Origin: Pseudopithomyces maydicus
Lineage: Eukaryota; Ascomycota; Dothideomycetes; Pleosporales; Didymosphaeriaceae
Reading direction: 5' to 3'
NCBI GenBank assembly: GCA_026873275.1
Contig: JANTUC010000004.1
Location: 372,001-436,000 of the forward strand
DNA length: 64,000 nt
Each line of letters begins with the position of its first letter. Position 1 is the first letter of the stretch. This document shows positions 22,801 to 33,466 of the stretch, piece after piece. The translations under genes were made by a program, and so were the position numbers. The notes under the pieces were generated by a model. The model was not told where the DNA came from. It did not search any database and was given only the letters and a program-made list of their open reading frames with translations.

Positions 22801-23272
22801 TGCGGGCACGACGGGCGGCGTTGCTGGGCCGACCGCGGGGCGCACCAATGCGGCGAAGATGTGGAGTCAGGCCTGGGAGGGGCTGGGTAGAGGCCGTAGG
22901 GGTCAACTGTGTGTCTTCCTCGTCTTCGTCGTACTCTTCGTCGTCGACGTCTGGATACGCTACCACAGGCTCTGAGTTGCGACGCGTGTGGCGAAGGATG
23001 CTCTTGCGGGCAGACGCGAAGCCATCGGTGCCCTGGGACTGGGCGCGAGTGACGGACTCCTCGAACTCACGGGTGAGCTGGTCGTGGTCGTCGGACTGCA
23101 CGCGTTTCCGTTTCGGTGCGGGCGAGGCGGGCTCGTTGTTGGGCGAGGCAGCACGCTTGCTGCCCTGTGAGAATTCGACCGACTGGGTGCCCTTGGTGGA
23201 CTTCCTACGGCGAGGACCATCGCCAGGGCCCTCGGGGTGGTGGTCTGACGCGAGGCCGCTGGGGCGAGCCAT
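19835..23272 (-). CDS. Large coiled-coil protein, probably nuclear or cytoskeletal
   Basis: A single exon gives 1145 residues from ATG 23272. The frame stays open upstream, but the sequence there is not protein-like and MARPSGLASDHHPEG is a natural start. Residues 1-230 are disordered and basic with a PKRKRV nuclear-localisation-like motif. An acidic patch follows (DDEEYDEDEED). From about 270 to 1090 the protein is nearly continuous heptad-like coiled coil rich in Glu, Leu, Gln and Asp, with tandem KEQELADREQELAEKEQEIA segments. The C-terminus is basic (VKIGKKGRKPLVKERKW). It resembles SMC-like or spindle-pole scaffold proteins only in style: there is no ATP-binding motif, so it is not an SMC ATPase. 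No specific family is assigned. Confidence 0.8.
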   Translation of the reverse strand: MARPSGLASDHHPEGPGDGPRRRKSTKGTQSVEFSQGSKRAASPNNEPASPAPKRKRVQSDDHDQLTREFEESVTRAQSQGTDGFASARKSILRHTRRNSEPVVAYPDVDDEEYDEDEEDTQLTPTASTQPLPGLTPHLRRIGAPRGRPSNAARRARMSMPAQFHLESVDEVSGSQVQFAPFKATIDSRTRRRLKRNHYSDEWNDLEGHKKEDKKLRKSYIELKRQLDEKNKQIADLEYQIEARRLGEINLTDDETDDLREQLSQAKQQIEDLRASSAYRGDDSRSTSAFDGNADFDFDDDDDEPLLAIDPADPDGPEIEEIEPLGLGQYASRVMELSSQVTTETLRTLPQTSQDSLVDVASVPEKTSEKAVKRYEVEIHRLVELVAEAQGALRLMTIDLQNIDILEPGASTDAIIAELRHAFEDVREEMENLIPGCTDGLNNGQFLRKLPTLFEGLLSELQEKTIVAEKLHQESRVMRAQFENTMGLLERSETRNDNLDAEIADLQRGNEDLRANIFELEERVTTLDELANQQDADMKQKDVEIHGLKDDVSDKELALTRLRDSLEKYRVDLDNVTETATRTEEQLRQTIVDLEQNHAADILELQTQLQDENEVRLQAQGEAEQKTEYIEELHDKVKSIETEVDGLLEDLAELRKRLDIELVEHSQTKDLLEEEKDRVYAQQNQIENLEEKLEQLQTELADTNAALDAEREQRERIEGLLDEANKQIEDLQERIRASGMEAQNLRSKLFDAQMEREETVKKLEAEAHTQEVELQNALEAETTGREALEQTVVDLEQRIAGLEEDIASRVEDIARLNQELADTEKDRDEHIAALNTQITDLQQKYAALENTSNSTITALQANITDLNNEVNELRIDIDRITNEAAEREADLKEELARKEQELADREQELAEKEQEIAEKNRQYAELENKYTELDDEHCSAIERFSNEQFSFNKLQEKFIRGQKTMEDKIKAMDAQIRDLQAKLAQLVREHEAVILEKEDEIRDLQVTAGHRTEIIAELQGTIEALKDSHAQIEEDTRHTIENLNAAHRALQQQNEDMTAELLKRNADAVQAAYAVKTKGLVVKAQNTDLKKVTNGKITKTSERVKIGKKGRKPLVKERKWRDSGFGADSDIENGEMEEVGEGLLA

Positions 23273-24052
23273 GGCGACGTGTGCAGTTTGCGTCCAAGTA
23301 GCTAACTGGCTGACTGGGTGGTAGCTTGCTGGCCTCCAAAAAAATATATGTAGGTAGGTCGAGCTCGCAGCGGGGGTGTTTCGCTGGGGTGTCGCGCTGG
23401 GGTGCAAGTGTCTGAGCGGACAAGCAAACAGTGTGGGTAATGCAACAGGGTAGGCAAGAACGAATATTTTTTGTACAAAAAGGCGAGCGGGTCGAGGCAC
23501 CAGGGTGGGCGGGTTGTCGTGAAATTGGAGAGGTTGGCACCCCGGTCGTTTTATGTAGCGCTACGTCAGTCGTGGACACGCACGAGCCAGTCAGACGCCT
23601 ACCCATGACGCCGTTCACGCGTAGGAGGGCGAGAGACGCGTCCTGAGCGCTGCCCGCCCGCTGCTGCGTTTCAACCCGCATCATAGAAGACCCTCTCGAT
23701 CTACGCTCTCTGCCCCCTCATCCCAGCCTGCGAGTTTCCTGAATGTTGATCCAGCACGGCTGCCTCCCACGTCACTTCTGCAGTTAGCGGCGGGAACGCG
23801 TCGAAGCTTGGGCCACGTGAGCTCCTGCACATCAGGACACAACTCCGACAGGCCCAGGGTCCAGTGCCAGCAGGCCTACAACCTGAGCATTGGCAGTGAG
23901 CTTAGGGGCCTCTCCTTCGCGCCCAATTCACCTTGCCTGCCGTGTTTGATCTCAGCTAGTGCAAAATTTTCCGTTCCATTCACATGCCAGCGGCTACCAC
24001 GTCAATGCGTTACACCGCTAGATGGCGCACAGACGCTCCACTCGCGAACTCC
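23273..24052. other. Upstream region of the coiled-coil gene
   Basis: 0.8 kb between two minus-strand genes: the promoter of the coiled-coil gene and the 3' side of the FAD oxidoreductase. No gene seen. Confidence 0.5.
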
Positions 24053-25619
24053 CTACTTCAGTAGAAAGTCGCTCTCTACCAGCAGCCCTTTAGTCGCGCT
24101 GGCCACACCATAGAGCCCACCAAGCGGCCAGGTTCCCCAGAAGTTCCGACTCGTCCACTGACCCCACGTTTCACCCTCCGTCGCCCTCCTAGTCCCAGCT
24201 ACCCCCTGCAGATCCACCTTCACCTTGTCATATATGCTGGGCAGCGACTCCGCATGGTACTTGTTCCTCAACCCCCTGTATCTCTTCTCGTCGTATATCT
24301 GCCAGAATTCGTCTTCCGTGTAGTACGCGTGCGCATAGAGGCACTTCAGCCCTCTCAGCTCTGCGACCTTTGCTTCAAATTCACGGTTGAGCGCAATGAA
24401 TCTTCGCCCGTCCTTCGGTCCCATGCCCCATATACCGATATCGAGCAACGTCTTCCCCGGACTGACGTTGGTCACCGAAAACGTGCATTCGTCCTGGGGC
24501 GGGGCCTTCACCGGACAGAGCCAGAGCGGCCATAATCCAGTCTTTTGATCCGTCCACTCGATGAACGCTTCCGCACTCTCGTATGGAACAGCGAGGTCCT
24601 GGATGATTGTTTGCGAAGACAACCCTGAGCGATGCAGTGCATGTATCATGGTCCTGCTGTACATGTAGGCATCCAGCAAATACCGTGTCACCGCATTGAA
24701 AGGCGTGCAGAAGTACTTGAAAGCCCTTAAGCCAGACCAGAACACGCCGCGGTCGTACCGGAAGAGGTATGTCTTGATCGGAACGCTCTCCTTGTACGAC
24801 TTTTCTTTTCCTTTGATGCGATTGAGAATGCCTTCAGCGTGCAAGTAGTACCATGGATCCGTGGCTTTGTCGAAAGACTGGATACGGCCTGCGACGGGTC
24901 AGTACGTACGTACATGACGAGGATACGCTTGCGCACCTACCAGGAATCGGTTCATCTTGTAGCCTGCCTATCATGATCGCGCCGCTGTCCATGGAATATA
25001 GGATGCCGTCTATGTAATCCACACTAGCGTCCTCTTCGGCCTCTTGGAGTACATCGACAGCTTCTCGAACACTTCCAACCGCTTTGTACTCAAGCTCAAC
25101 ATACGCTTTCGCATCGATGAGTTCCATCTCCAACAGAGTTACAACTCCAAGCGTTCCGCAGCTACCTGCGCATGCGAAAAACAAATCGCGATGAGGGTCG
25201 TCTCGTTCGTTCGTCGCCCACAAAATGTCACCGTTCCCTAAAACAATCTCGATCCCTCGTATCCCCCTATCGAACAAGCCATATCGGAATGAAGAGCTTT
25301 CTCCACTTGTCCCTGCAAAACCGCCTCCTACCGTGATATTTGGAAGTTCCATGACCACCTTCGGTAGCAGTCCCTCAGCCAATGTCGCATCAACCAAGGC
25401 ATCCATCGGAACGTTCGGTTCGACCAACACTGTCTTTTCTTTCCTGTTAAATTTCAGGACATGGTTGAGACGACTCGTATCTATTATCTCATTTTTCTTT
25501 CTTGCTGACTCCCGCGTGGAGAGTGTGCTGCCATGATAAATGCGAAACGGAATCGACGCTTGCTGAAAAATGCGGACACGCTCTGCCAGCCGCGCAACCT
25601 CAGCCTTATGGGTATCCAT
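24053..25619 (-). CDS. FAD-linked oxidoreductase, DWF1/DHCR24-like (copy 1)
   Basis: Exon 1 is 24941-25619 and exon 2 is 24053-24888. GTAGGT/CAG bound a 52-bp intron, giving 504 residues. The N-terminal half is an FAD-binding type 4 domain: FRIYHGSTLSTR, VLVEPNVPMDALV, then the FAD-contacting GGGFAGTSGESSSFRYGLFD near residue 100, as in Delta24-sterol reductases (Diminuto/DHCR24). The C-terminal half has LFRYDRGVFW and PLWLCPV, also typical of the family. These enzymes reduce side-chain double bonds of sterols with NADPH. DHCR24 is usually longer and membrane-anchored; no N-terminal membrane segment is visible here, so the substrate is open. It is a close paralogue of the gene at 26089, in head-to-head arrangement, and its intron is absent there. 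Confidence 0.85.
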
Positions 25620-26088
25620 TGACGAATTCTGCCTTCGAGTTTCCGTGCCCAAATGCTGGCCAGGTCCGTCCTGTGTAAGATTACAGTTTTACGAATTATT
25701 GATAGGTCGCCCAGAAAAAATGTTTAGACAGTGCAGGCGTAACGGCGCTGCTCGTTGTGTTGAAAGTAGGTCGTCGCAGTACACAGGTAAGCGCAGACGT
25801 ATGCCCAACGCTACTTCTCCACTTAGCCTGGGCCATACTGACTACCAAGAGCTTTGCCTGCAGTGTTCTTACTCTTTTCGCGCGTCATCATGGATGTCGC
25901 TCGGAAGCCCGGAATGAGATCCACATGCTAAGGCACCAACTCCATACATAGGCTCGCTTAAATCTACTTACGCCGCGTACTTTCCGCCCTCCCCAGTGGC
26001 ACCACCCCAAGAACCATCTGGTCATGTTGCCATAACACGGAAATCGAATAACTAGTTTCGTTTTCGTCTGGTGTTGGATAAAACCACA
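25620..26088. promoter_or_regulatory. Shared region between two divergent paralogues
   Basis: 469 bp separate the ATG codons of the two FAD oxidoreductases, so it must hold both 5' UTRs and both promoters, possibly as one bidirectional promoter. I see no strong inverted symmetry; the two halves look diverged. Confidence 0.5.
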
Positions 26089-27615
26089 ATGGACCGCCAT
26101 GAAACCACCGTAGAAGCAATCCGCTCTCGCATAGCCTATTTCCACGCAAATAAGACGTCATTCCGCATCTACCACGGCAGCACCAATTCCACCAGACATG
26201 CAAACTTCGACCGCGATGCCGTTGTTGACGTGTCCGCGCTCAATAGCATCATCTCAATCGACCGTGAGAGGAAGTTAGCAATAGTCGAGCCCAATGTCCC
26301 TATGGATGCCCTTGTCCGCGAGACAATAAAATTCGGCCTGCTGCCTCCCGTAGTGATGGAATTTCCCGGTATTACGGTTGGAGGGGGTTTCGTAGGTACT
26401 GCTGGCGAGAGCAGTAGTTTCAAGTACGGGTTCTTTGACCGTACGGTGCTGAGCGCGGAGGTTGTCCTTGCGGACGGTGAGGTGGTGCGTGCTTCTGAAC
26501 AGAACAATCAAGAGTTATTCGAGGGACTGAGGGGAAGTTTTGGGACACTCGGGGTGTTGACAATGGTCGAGCTGAAACTGATCGAAATGCAAAATCTGGT
26601 AGAAGTCACCTATCACCCTACATGTTCCATCGACAGCGCCATGGAATCACTACAGGATAAAGCAAAAGAAGATGCCAACATAGACTACCTAGACGGCATT
26701 CTTTTCTCCAAGAACTCCGGCATGATTATCACAGGACGCTTGACAAACAAACAACCATCTCCCACCCTCCCGCTTCGCAGATTCTCCCGACCTTGGGACG
26801 AATGGTTCTATCTCCACGCGCAGCACCTAGCCACCTCCTCACCCACCTCCCCCACCACCGAGCTCGTCCCCATCCAAGACTACCTCTTCCGCTACGACCG
26901 CGGCGCCTTCTGGATGGGCGCCTACGCCTTCAAACACTTCATGGTCCCCTTCACCCGCCTTACTCGCCTCCTCCTCAACTACTTCATGCACACCCGCATC
27001 ATGTACCACGCGCTCCACGCCTCGGGCCACACCGACCGCTACATCATCCACGACATTGCATTTCCCGCCCCCAACGCCGCACCTTTCGCCCACTACGTCG
27101 ATGAAACATTCGGAATCTACCCCCTCTGGCTCTGCCCCGTGCGTAAAGATGCACGCTCCTCAATGGGCCACGCGAAACCTTTCTCAGGCAAGGTACCAGG
27201 CACCCCGCCCGGCGAGGCGTACGCGGGCACATATATGAACATCGGGGTATGGGGTCCGTGGCCCTCCACCGAAGCAGAGTACGTCCGAGTGAATCGTAAC
27301 CTTGAGAAAGAGGCCAGCCGTCTGGGCGGATTAAAGTGGTTATACTCCCGCGTTTTCTACACCGAAGAGGAGTGGTGGGGGATCTACGCTAAAGCTGAGT
27401 ACGAGAAGTTGAGGGAAAGATATCGCGCGACCGGGTTGCCGAGTATTTGGGAGAAGGTGAGGGAGAGGGGAGCGAGGAGGGAGTTTGGGAAGGGGTGGAA
27501 GGGGTGGGTTAAGAGGGGAGTGTGGAAGAGTGAATTCTTGAGGGGGGTGTACGGGGTTTGGAAGGCGGTGAAGGGGGGTGATTATTTGTTTGCTAAGAAG
27601 AGGAAGGCGGAGTGA
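26089..27615 (+). CDS. FAD-linked oxidoreductase, DWF1/DHCR24-like (copy 2)
   Basis: A single exon of 508 residues from ATG 26089 (MDRHETTVEAIRSR). The same FAD-binding type 4 fold as copy 1 is seen: FRIYHGSTNSTRH, AIVEPNVPMDALV, GGGFVGTAGESSSFKYGFFD, then LFRYDRGAFWMGAYAFKHF and PLWLCPVR. A C-terminal insertion relative to copy 1 (SGKVPGTPPGEAYAG) precedes the conserved NIGVWGPWP. The last 60 residues are Lys/Arg/Gly/Trp-rich and written with G-rich codons. It probably reduces a sterol-like or other isoprenoid double bond. An inverted tandem duplication followed by divergence is the simplest origin of the pair. Confidence 0.85.
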   Translation: MDRHETTVEAIRSRIAYFHANKTSFRIYHGSTNSTRHANFDRDAVVDVSALNSIISIDRERKLAIVEPNVPMDALVRETIKFGLLPPVVMEFPGITVGGGFVGTAGESSSFKYGFFDRTVLSAEVVLADGEVVRASEQNNQELFEGLRGSFGTLGVLTMVELKLIEMQNLVEVTYHPTCSIDSAMESLQDKAKEDANIDYLDGILFSKNSGMIITGRLTNKQPSPTLPLRRFSRPWDEWFYLHAQHLATSSPTSPTTELVPIQDYLFRYDRGAFWMGAYAFKHFMVPFTRLTRLLLNYFMHTRIMYHALHASGHTDRYIIHDIAFPAPNAAPFAHYVDETFGIYPLWLCPVRKDARSSMGHAKPFSGKVPGTPPGEAYAGTYMNIGVWGPWPSTEAEYVRVNRNLEKEASRLGGLKWLYSRVFYTEEEWWGIYAKAEYEKLRERYRATGLPSIWEKVRERGARREFGKGWKGWVKRGVWKSEFLRGVYGVWKAVKGGDYLFAKKRKAE

Positions 27616-29126
27616 GGGGTGCGCGGGTTCTAGTGGGTTATGAATTTTAGGGGCTGTGTTGTTACGAAGGGGAATGCTACTACAAGTAGAGAAAAAGTAG
27701 ACGAGAGGATATGTCTAAAGCCCAGTCTCAAAATGGCTGTCCAAAAAAGCGGACAGTCGAGCCAGAAGAATCAAGATCATATTACGGCACATTATCTTGG
27801 ATGTGATTCTGGATCAGATTCAGCAGCAATATGAGCACAGCTAAATGTAAGCACTTGCATTCCATGCACGCAGGGAGTTATGAGCCACAATCTTGACAAC
27901 CTGGGCAGAAGCATTGATTCACATAGTATTATTATACGACAACAGACTATGCAAAGCAACAAGCCACATCCTAGCCATACCATCGACTTCCCCACAGCTA
28001 CACGAACCCGATAAAGCTATCGCGATGCCCCACCAACCAATCACAACCCCTCCCCTCCGCACGACCGGAGTCGTTCTCGCCGCACACTAGCGCCCGCCTG
28101 TGATGTCACGATTAGCCCCTGTCGATACTTCCCTGCTGAATAAACAAGAGGTCTGGCCCATTAGCAATTGTCGTGTCTCAGTGCCCAGGTGGCGGGACGA
28201 TCACGCGGAAATTAAGATACAGCTGGTTGGTTATGAGGCACGAGTGTCGTGTGTGGCTGATGGGCTACGTGACGTTGGGGTCGTGCGGGGGATGAGCTCA
28301 TACTGTACGTACAACGGTGATGAACTTTGGGTGTTTGGTTTGCCATTGGGTTGTCATTGGTCTGCCATTGGTTGTTGTCGCAATGATCTGGGTAGGTCCT
28401 CACGACGATGGTTGATGGTCTAGAGTGTACGGTTCCTGAAGCGGGAAGAATGGGGAGGAATAGGAAAGGGCGATCTGCAAGGGACGAAAGGACTGGGCAG
28501 TAGCGTGGATGATCGACACCCGCGAGGTACAGCATTGCAGCCAAGGTTATACCCGTGGATTGTTTCCATGAATTGTTGTTTCGCGTTCCAACTTCCTTTT
28601 TCCCAGAAGCAAGTCGAAACCAGAAACCAGAAACACCAACCCTCCTACCCAATACCACATGCCCCATACCACATATTGCACGAAAACCCCCATAACGGCA
28701 TCATCGAGCCTCCATGTACGGCTCCTCGATTAAGTTGCTCCGCGCGACCATAGTGCCTCTAACCTTGCGCCGCTCTCGAAATCCAAATATTGTTTAGGCA
28801 CCGCCGCGCGCTCATTGGCCGTCTAGCATCCGCCACCGTTTCTTTTGCGCTAAACTTGTTGAACTACCGTCGTCGACGCAGCCTTTCGACGTTAGCTTCT
28901 ATGATATATTGGACTGGTTTCTCGGTAACTCGATTGCCCGACCATGTTCGCATCGGGGAGCGTGGTATTCCAAATGGTGCGTTTTAAGGGATGATCTTTT
29001 TTTATAATTCGGTCGGATAAGCAGTGACGAGGGTGAACGTAATTTTGCGGAATCACGTATATTTGAGGCTCTGAGCCGTCGACTTACGAGGCTGGTTTAT
29101 ATACGGCCTGCATTTTTGATTCTAAA
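27616..29126. other. 1.5 kb gene-free region with phased CCAAT elements
   Basis: No gene is supported. ATTGG (reverse CCAAT) occurs at 28345, 28356 and 28367, exactly 11 bp apart. A forward CCAAT lies at 28037. A TTTATATA element lies about 30 bp before the next ATG at 29127. Confidence 0.5.
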
Positions 29127-30566
29127 ATGGCGCCCCTGAGCTCTTTGAGTGTTGTGCTGCTCGCAGGCTTTGCATCTGCACGAGTAGGACGACCCGCGAA
29201 AAATGATAGTAAAGATGATGGCTATGAGACGGCAGATGGAGGGAGGAACTGCGTCAACTTCACCATTCCCATTAGCATATCTGCGCGACAAGGCCTCTTT
29301 CCTGATATCCCAGCGAAAGGCAACCTCGAGGTCACCGATTTCGCACAGAAATTTGTCCAGCAGGGGAGGAACTATTCGAACACCATCTTGAAAGGATATC
29401 AGACGGTGAAGGGCGATTATGACATCTCTGCGAAGTACTGCTACCCGGATAAGGTTGGGTCGACCATCCAGATATTAACTCACGGTATCGGATTTGACAA
29501 GACGTATGTACTTGAATCCCGTGCTTACAATATATACTGATAGCTTCGCAGCTACTGGGACCTCTCTTACGACGACTACGAGTACAGCTACACGGATGTC
29601 GCGCTCAAAAATGGCTACAGCACCCTTGCCATCGACCGACTCGGTCTTGGAAACTCGTCGCACGGCGATCCCATCAACGAGATCCAAACTCAGCTCGAGC
29701 TTGAGGCTCTAAACGCCGTGACAACTAAAGTACGGAAGGGAGAAATCGATGAGATCGATGCTGAATACAAGAAAGTCCTTCACGTCGGTCACTCATTTGG
29801 CTCGATACTATCTTACTGGCTCTCAGCCAAGTACCCAAGCAACACTGACGGCTTGGTCCTCACCGGGTGGTCTGGCAACGGTTCCTTCCTCGGACAAACG
29901 GTCGCTGGCTGGAACCTGCACAGCGCGCGTCTGAACCAGCCTTTCCGTTTCGGCGATGCCTCGAACAGCGTGATAAAGCCGCTAGCCGAGCTTGCCCTTG
30001 GCCTGGGCCGACAAGACTTTGTCGAAGCGGTTGTGGGATTTATCAAGGCGTACAGTGGAGAGACTGCCCAGTCCGACGCAGTCTGGAATGATATCGCCAC
30101 AACGGAAGTGGGCGACATAATAAACGAATGGAACACCACCGCAGAACACCTCAACTATCCGCCTGGCTACCTCACACACAGTGACCTCACGGCGAACCAA
30201 TTCGTCTTTCTGCGCTACGGCAACTACGATATTGGACTGGGTGTCGTCTCGGAGAACACCAAGCAGCCTGTCACCATTGGTGAGCTTTTAACGCTTGGGG
30301 CTGCTCCTGCGACGTCCAGTTTTGAAGGCCCTGTTATCGTGTTCACTGGCGAGTACGACCAGCCGTTCTGTGGCCTCGATTGCTATGCGACAGGAGGTGC
30401 GGCGAGTAGTATTCCAGCTCAGGCCGTAACGAAATTCCCTGACGCAAAGGCGTTTGAGGCATATATCCAGCCCAATACCGGCCATGGTATTAACGTGCAT
30501 TTCAACTCGACGGCTGGAAATGAGTATGTGCAACAGTGGTTGGCAGGACATGGCCTGGGCGCCTAG
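29127..30566 (+). CDS. Secreted alpha/beta-hydrolase, two exons
   Basis: Exon 1 is 29127-29503 and exon 2 is 29552-30566. GTATGT/CAG bound a 48-bp intron, giving 463 residues. The N-terminus MAPLSSLSVVLLAGFASA is a signal peptide. The alpha/beta-hydrolase fold is shown by ILTHGIGFDKTYWD (oxyanion region), LAIDRLGLGNSS, the nucleophile elbow GHSFG with Ser207, FTGEYDQPFCG (candidate acid) and NTGHGINVHF (candidate His437). Several N-glycosylation sites are present. It is a serine hydrolase acting outside the cell on an ester or amide; the substrate is unknown. Similar large secreted hydrolases are common in plant-associated and saprotrophic ascomycetes. Confidence 0.85.
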
Positions 30567-31835
30567 TTATGTGCTCAAGGAAGAGCGTGGGAGGGACGAG
30601 AAACCATCTCGATTCCGGGAAAGATACCTTCTAGAGACTGTTAATGCGATTAATTTCTTCCATGCTACGGGGCACGGTTTTTTGTGAGGCCACTGGTTAT
30701 TCATACCCACGTGGGTCTGATTAATCCATTAGGTGATCTAATCAGTAGCGCGGCTTACTCACGCGTGCTAGGTGCCACTCCAGACTTTATTCTCCTCCTC
30801 ACCCGCAATTACGCTCTTGGCTTTGAATGCATGCACCCGATGTCTAGGTAGGATGCATAGTATCCATGCGCTCTCATGCAGTGTGAGGCCGAAGCAGCGA
30901 GATTCGCACTACGATAAACCTCGCAACCATGTGGCCGTGTAGCTCCAGCTGCACCATATCGCCTCTTCGGAACGCGCGACGCACGCTTGAATTCATCCAT
31001 CCTATCATCATGCCGAGGACCACATCAAATACAAAATTTGCAACGTTACACGCATACATCTATACGGCGGTTCTTCGAATTGTCATCTCTTACTAACCCT
31101 TGTCCGGGGATGGTCCCGAGCATCTCTGCAGTTGCTGCTGCTAAACGAGCAGAACCTTGCGCACGCTTCTGCACGAGGCTGTAAAGGTACTTGGCAATTG
31201 AAATGAAATGGGTGAGTAATGGCTGACAGGCACGGCGATACGGCGTTAAGTAGGAGAGCCGCATGAGAAGAGCTGGGGTCATGGTTGGGCGACTGCACGA
31301 AGCGAGGCGCTACCACAACGTCGTTGGACTCTGGGCCAAGCTTTTCTCCACAGGGAAGTTTATCAGAGACCGCTTTTGGGAAAGCTTGCTCTGCATGGCC
31401 TTCTTCGTTCTCTACCAGAGATTGAGAAAGTTGCCGCGTGGTAGACTAAGGACCGTGAGTACATGACGAGGCGGAACGGGTCCAGCCAATCAGAATACCG
31501 GCCACCGAGGAGCAAGTGACAATGCGGTTAGTCATTATGGGATATTGAGACGGATGTGCTGGTTTTCGTGATAGGCATGCCGTGCACGTTGGATCGACTA
31601 TGGCAACTTCGAGCCGCAGTAGTGGATGCAGAGGGGCAAGATGAGCGGGGTTAACGAGTTCTTTTCCAGCCGCCTTGATTATGGCATGCTTGGAAAAGAC
31701 GAGGACGGGAGGATAGCAGCGAGAGCTGGCGATGTATAAGTAGGCCGCTGTGTACTCCATGAGGTGACCATCACGCCACTTCGACAGCTTCTCCTGCATC
31801 TCAAAGATCAACTAAGCATCAAGCAAGTTCTCAAC
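30567..31835. other. 1.3 kb gene-free region
   Basis: This lies between two plus-strand genes. Short open frames on both strands have no coding character. It probably contains the promoter of the isochorismatase-like gene. Confidence 0.5.
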
Positions 31836-32657
31836 ATGAAGTTCGGATCCAGCATTATCTTTGCGGGCCTTGCCCTCTTCAATGCCGTCCGCGGTGACGG
31901 TAAGACTCCCTCTTCATATATCACCATGACCTAGACTAACAATTCGTAGCCGTCCCGTGGGAAAGGCTCAACAAGAACGACTCCCTCCTCTTGATCCTCG
32001 ATCTCCAGGTTGGCCTTTACCAGGTTGCTCGTGACTGGGATGCCACTCTCTACCGTGAGAACATCCTCGCTCATGCCGAGCTCGGAAAGCTTTTCGACCT
32101 CCCCGTGGTGATGACCACCTCCGCCGAGACTGGTCCCAACGGTCCTCTCCCCAAGGAAATCTTGGAGATGTACCCCGACGCTCCCCTGATCAAGCGCAAC
32201 GGCGAGGTCGAGTACGTCCATCTTCCACCTCTTAGTACCACCAGCATCTAACCACACCACAGTGCCTGGGACAACGCCGATTTCCGCGCCGCCATCAAGG
32301 CCACCGGCAAGAAGCAAATTATCGTCGCCGGTATCACCACCGATGTCTGCACCGCCTTCCTCGCTCTCTCTTCGCGCCGAGGGTTACTCTGTCTTCGCCA
32401 ACATCGAGGCTAGCGGCACCTACTCCCAGCTCGTCCGCGACACGGCCAACTCCCGCATGCAGCAGGCAGGCGTCCAGCTCGTCAGCATGTTCTCCATCGT
32501 CTGTGACCTGATGCGCGACTGGAGGAACGTCCCTGGTGCCAAGGAGGTTCTGCCCTACCTTGACAGGTACCTCCCTGTCTACGGTTACATTGCTCGTGGC
32601 CACGCCGCCGCTATCGAGAACGGTACCATGATCCCCAGCGAGGCTGAGTTGATCTAA
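31836..32657 (+). CDS. Isochorismatase-like hydrolase with signal peptide, frameshifted in exon 3
   Basis: Exons are 31836-31908, 31950-32211 and 32263-32657. The N-terminus MKFGSSIIFAGLALFNAVRG looks like a signal peptide. The core is a YcaC-type isochorismatase-like fold: LLLILDLQVGLYQ holds the catalytic Asp and GITTDVCTAFLALS the nucleophilic Cys. After this the frame breaks. The rest (LRAEGYSVFANIEASGTYS to SEAELI at 32657) is in the next frame. The switch is at the CT repeat 32364-32371, so two bases are missing or one is extra. Intact homologues are about 270 residues. The family splits isochorismate-like or amide substrates. Codon use is strongly biased to C-ending codons, suggesting high expression, so a true pseudogene is less likely than a base error. 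Confidence 0.75.
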
Positions 32658-32932
32658 ACGATATGAGGAGGAACTGGTGGGATCCTGAGGTGGTCGATTG
32701 GCAAGATTGGACAGCTATCAGGATTTTACAAGTAAGGTTTTCATCTTCCATTCGGAATGTTCGGAAATTCGCATGGAAGTTGGATGGTGATGAAAGGACC
32801 GGAAATATACATGGAAGATGCGAATCTAATAGACCCGTAAACTCGACAATATAATCGTTAATCCACTGTTAATCAAAGCTACCGCATGCAGACGATCACA
32901 CTTTGAAGTAGTACCATGTCTGAAATGATACC

Positions 32933-33466
32933 CTAAAACCACCTATGCGAATACATCATGTCCCGAATAACCCCCAAAGCCCTTTCCACAGCTTCCAATT
33001 CACTCCTTATTTCTGCATCGTGTCTCTCCACACGCAACAACGTATCCATCGCAACCTCCAACTGCTCGATCGCTTCTATCCTCCTCGTGATCGGCGCTGG
33101 AAACCACTCCTCCCGACACAAAGGACATGCATGGCTCCACGGCTGCCCTGCCCGAACCTGCCTTTCGATACACCGCCTTCCAAAGATATGCTCACATGAT
33201 CCGCGATGACGGACTTGTACAGGGTATTCTTCTTGGTCTGGACCGAGAAGCGGGTGGACATATGAAGGGTCTTGTTCGTGGTAGGGTTCGTGGCAGATGG
33301 GGCAGTCTTGGGAGTCTGAAGGCAGAGAGCAGAGAGCGATGGGGGAGGTATGGTTGGTGAGGAAGTTGGAGATGATGTGTTCGGGGATGCGGTAGGGCAT
33401 TTCCTGTGGGATATCTATAAAAGTGGCCATGGAGCTTTGTGGAAGAAGTTTGGATAGTTGGAACAT
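32933..33466 (-). CDS. RING-finger protein 1 of the cluster
   Basis: A 177-residue frame from ATG 33466 (MFQLSKLLPQ); an in-frame ATG at 33430 is an alternative start. The RING is at about 55-117: CPIC, a 32-residue spacer, then C-x-H in SCEHIFGRRC, and CPLCREEWF. Position 5 of the ligand order, normally Cys or His, is Gly (HIFGRRC). A C-terminal helix follows (IEAIEQLEVAMDTLL and on), probably a coiled coil. RING proteins usually act as E3 ubiquitin ligases by binding E2 enzymes. No other domain is present and no substrate can be read. First of six RING genes between here and 40.1 kb. Confidence 0.75.
   Translation of the reverse strand: MFQLSKLLPQSSMATFIDIPQEMPYRIPEHIISNFLTNHTSPIALCSLPSDSQDCPICHEPYHEQDPSYVHPLLGPDQEEYPVQVRHRGSCEHIFGRRCIERQVRAGQPWSHACPLCREEWFPAPITRRIEAIEQLEVAMDTLLRVERHDAEIRSELEAVERALGVIRDMMYSHRWF

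Noticed and set aside
19835..23272. SMC ATPase
   Set aside because: Long coiled coil only; no Walker A, Walker B or hinge region.
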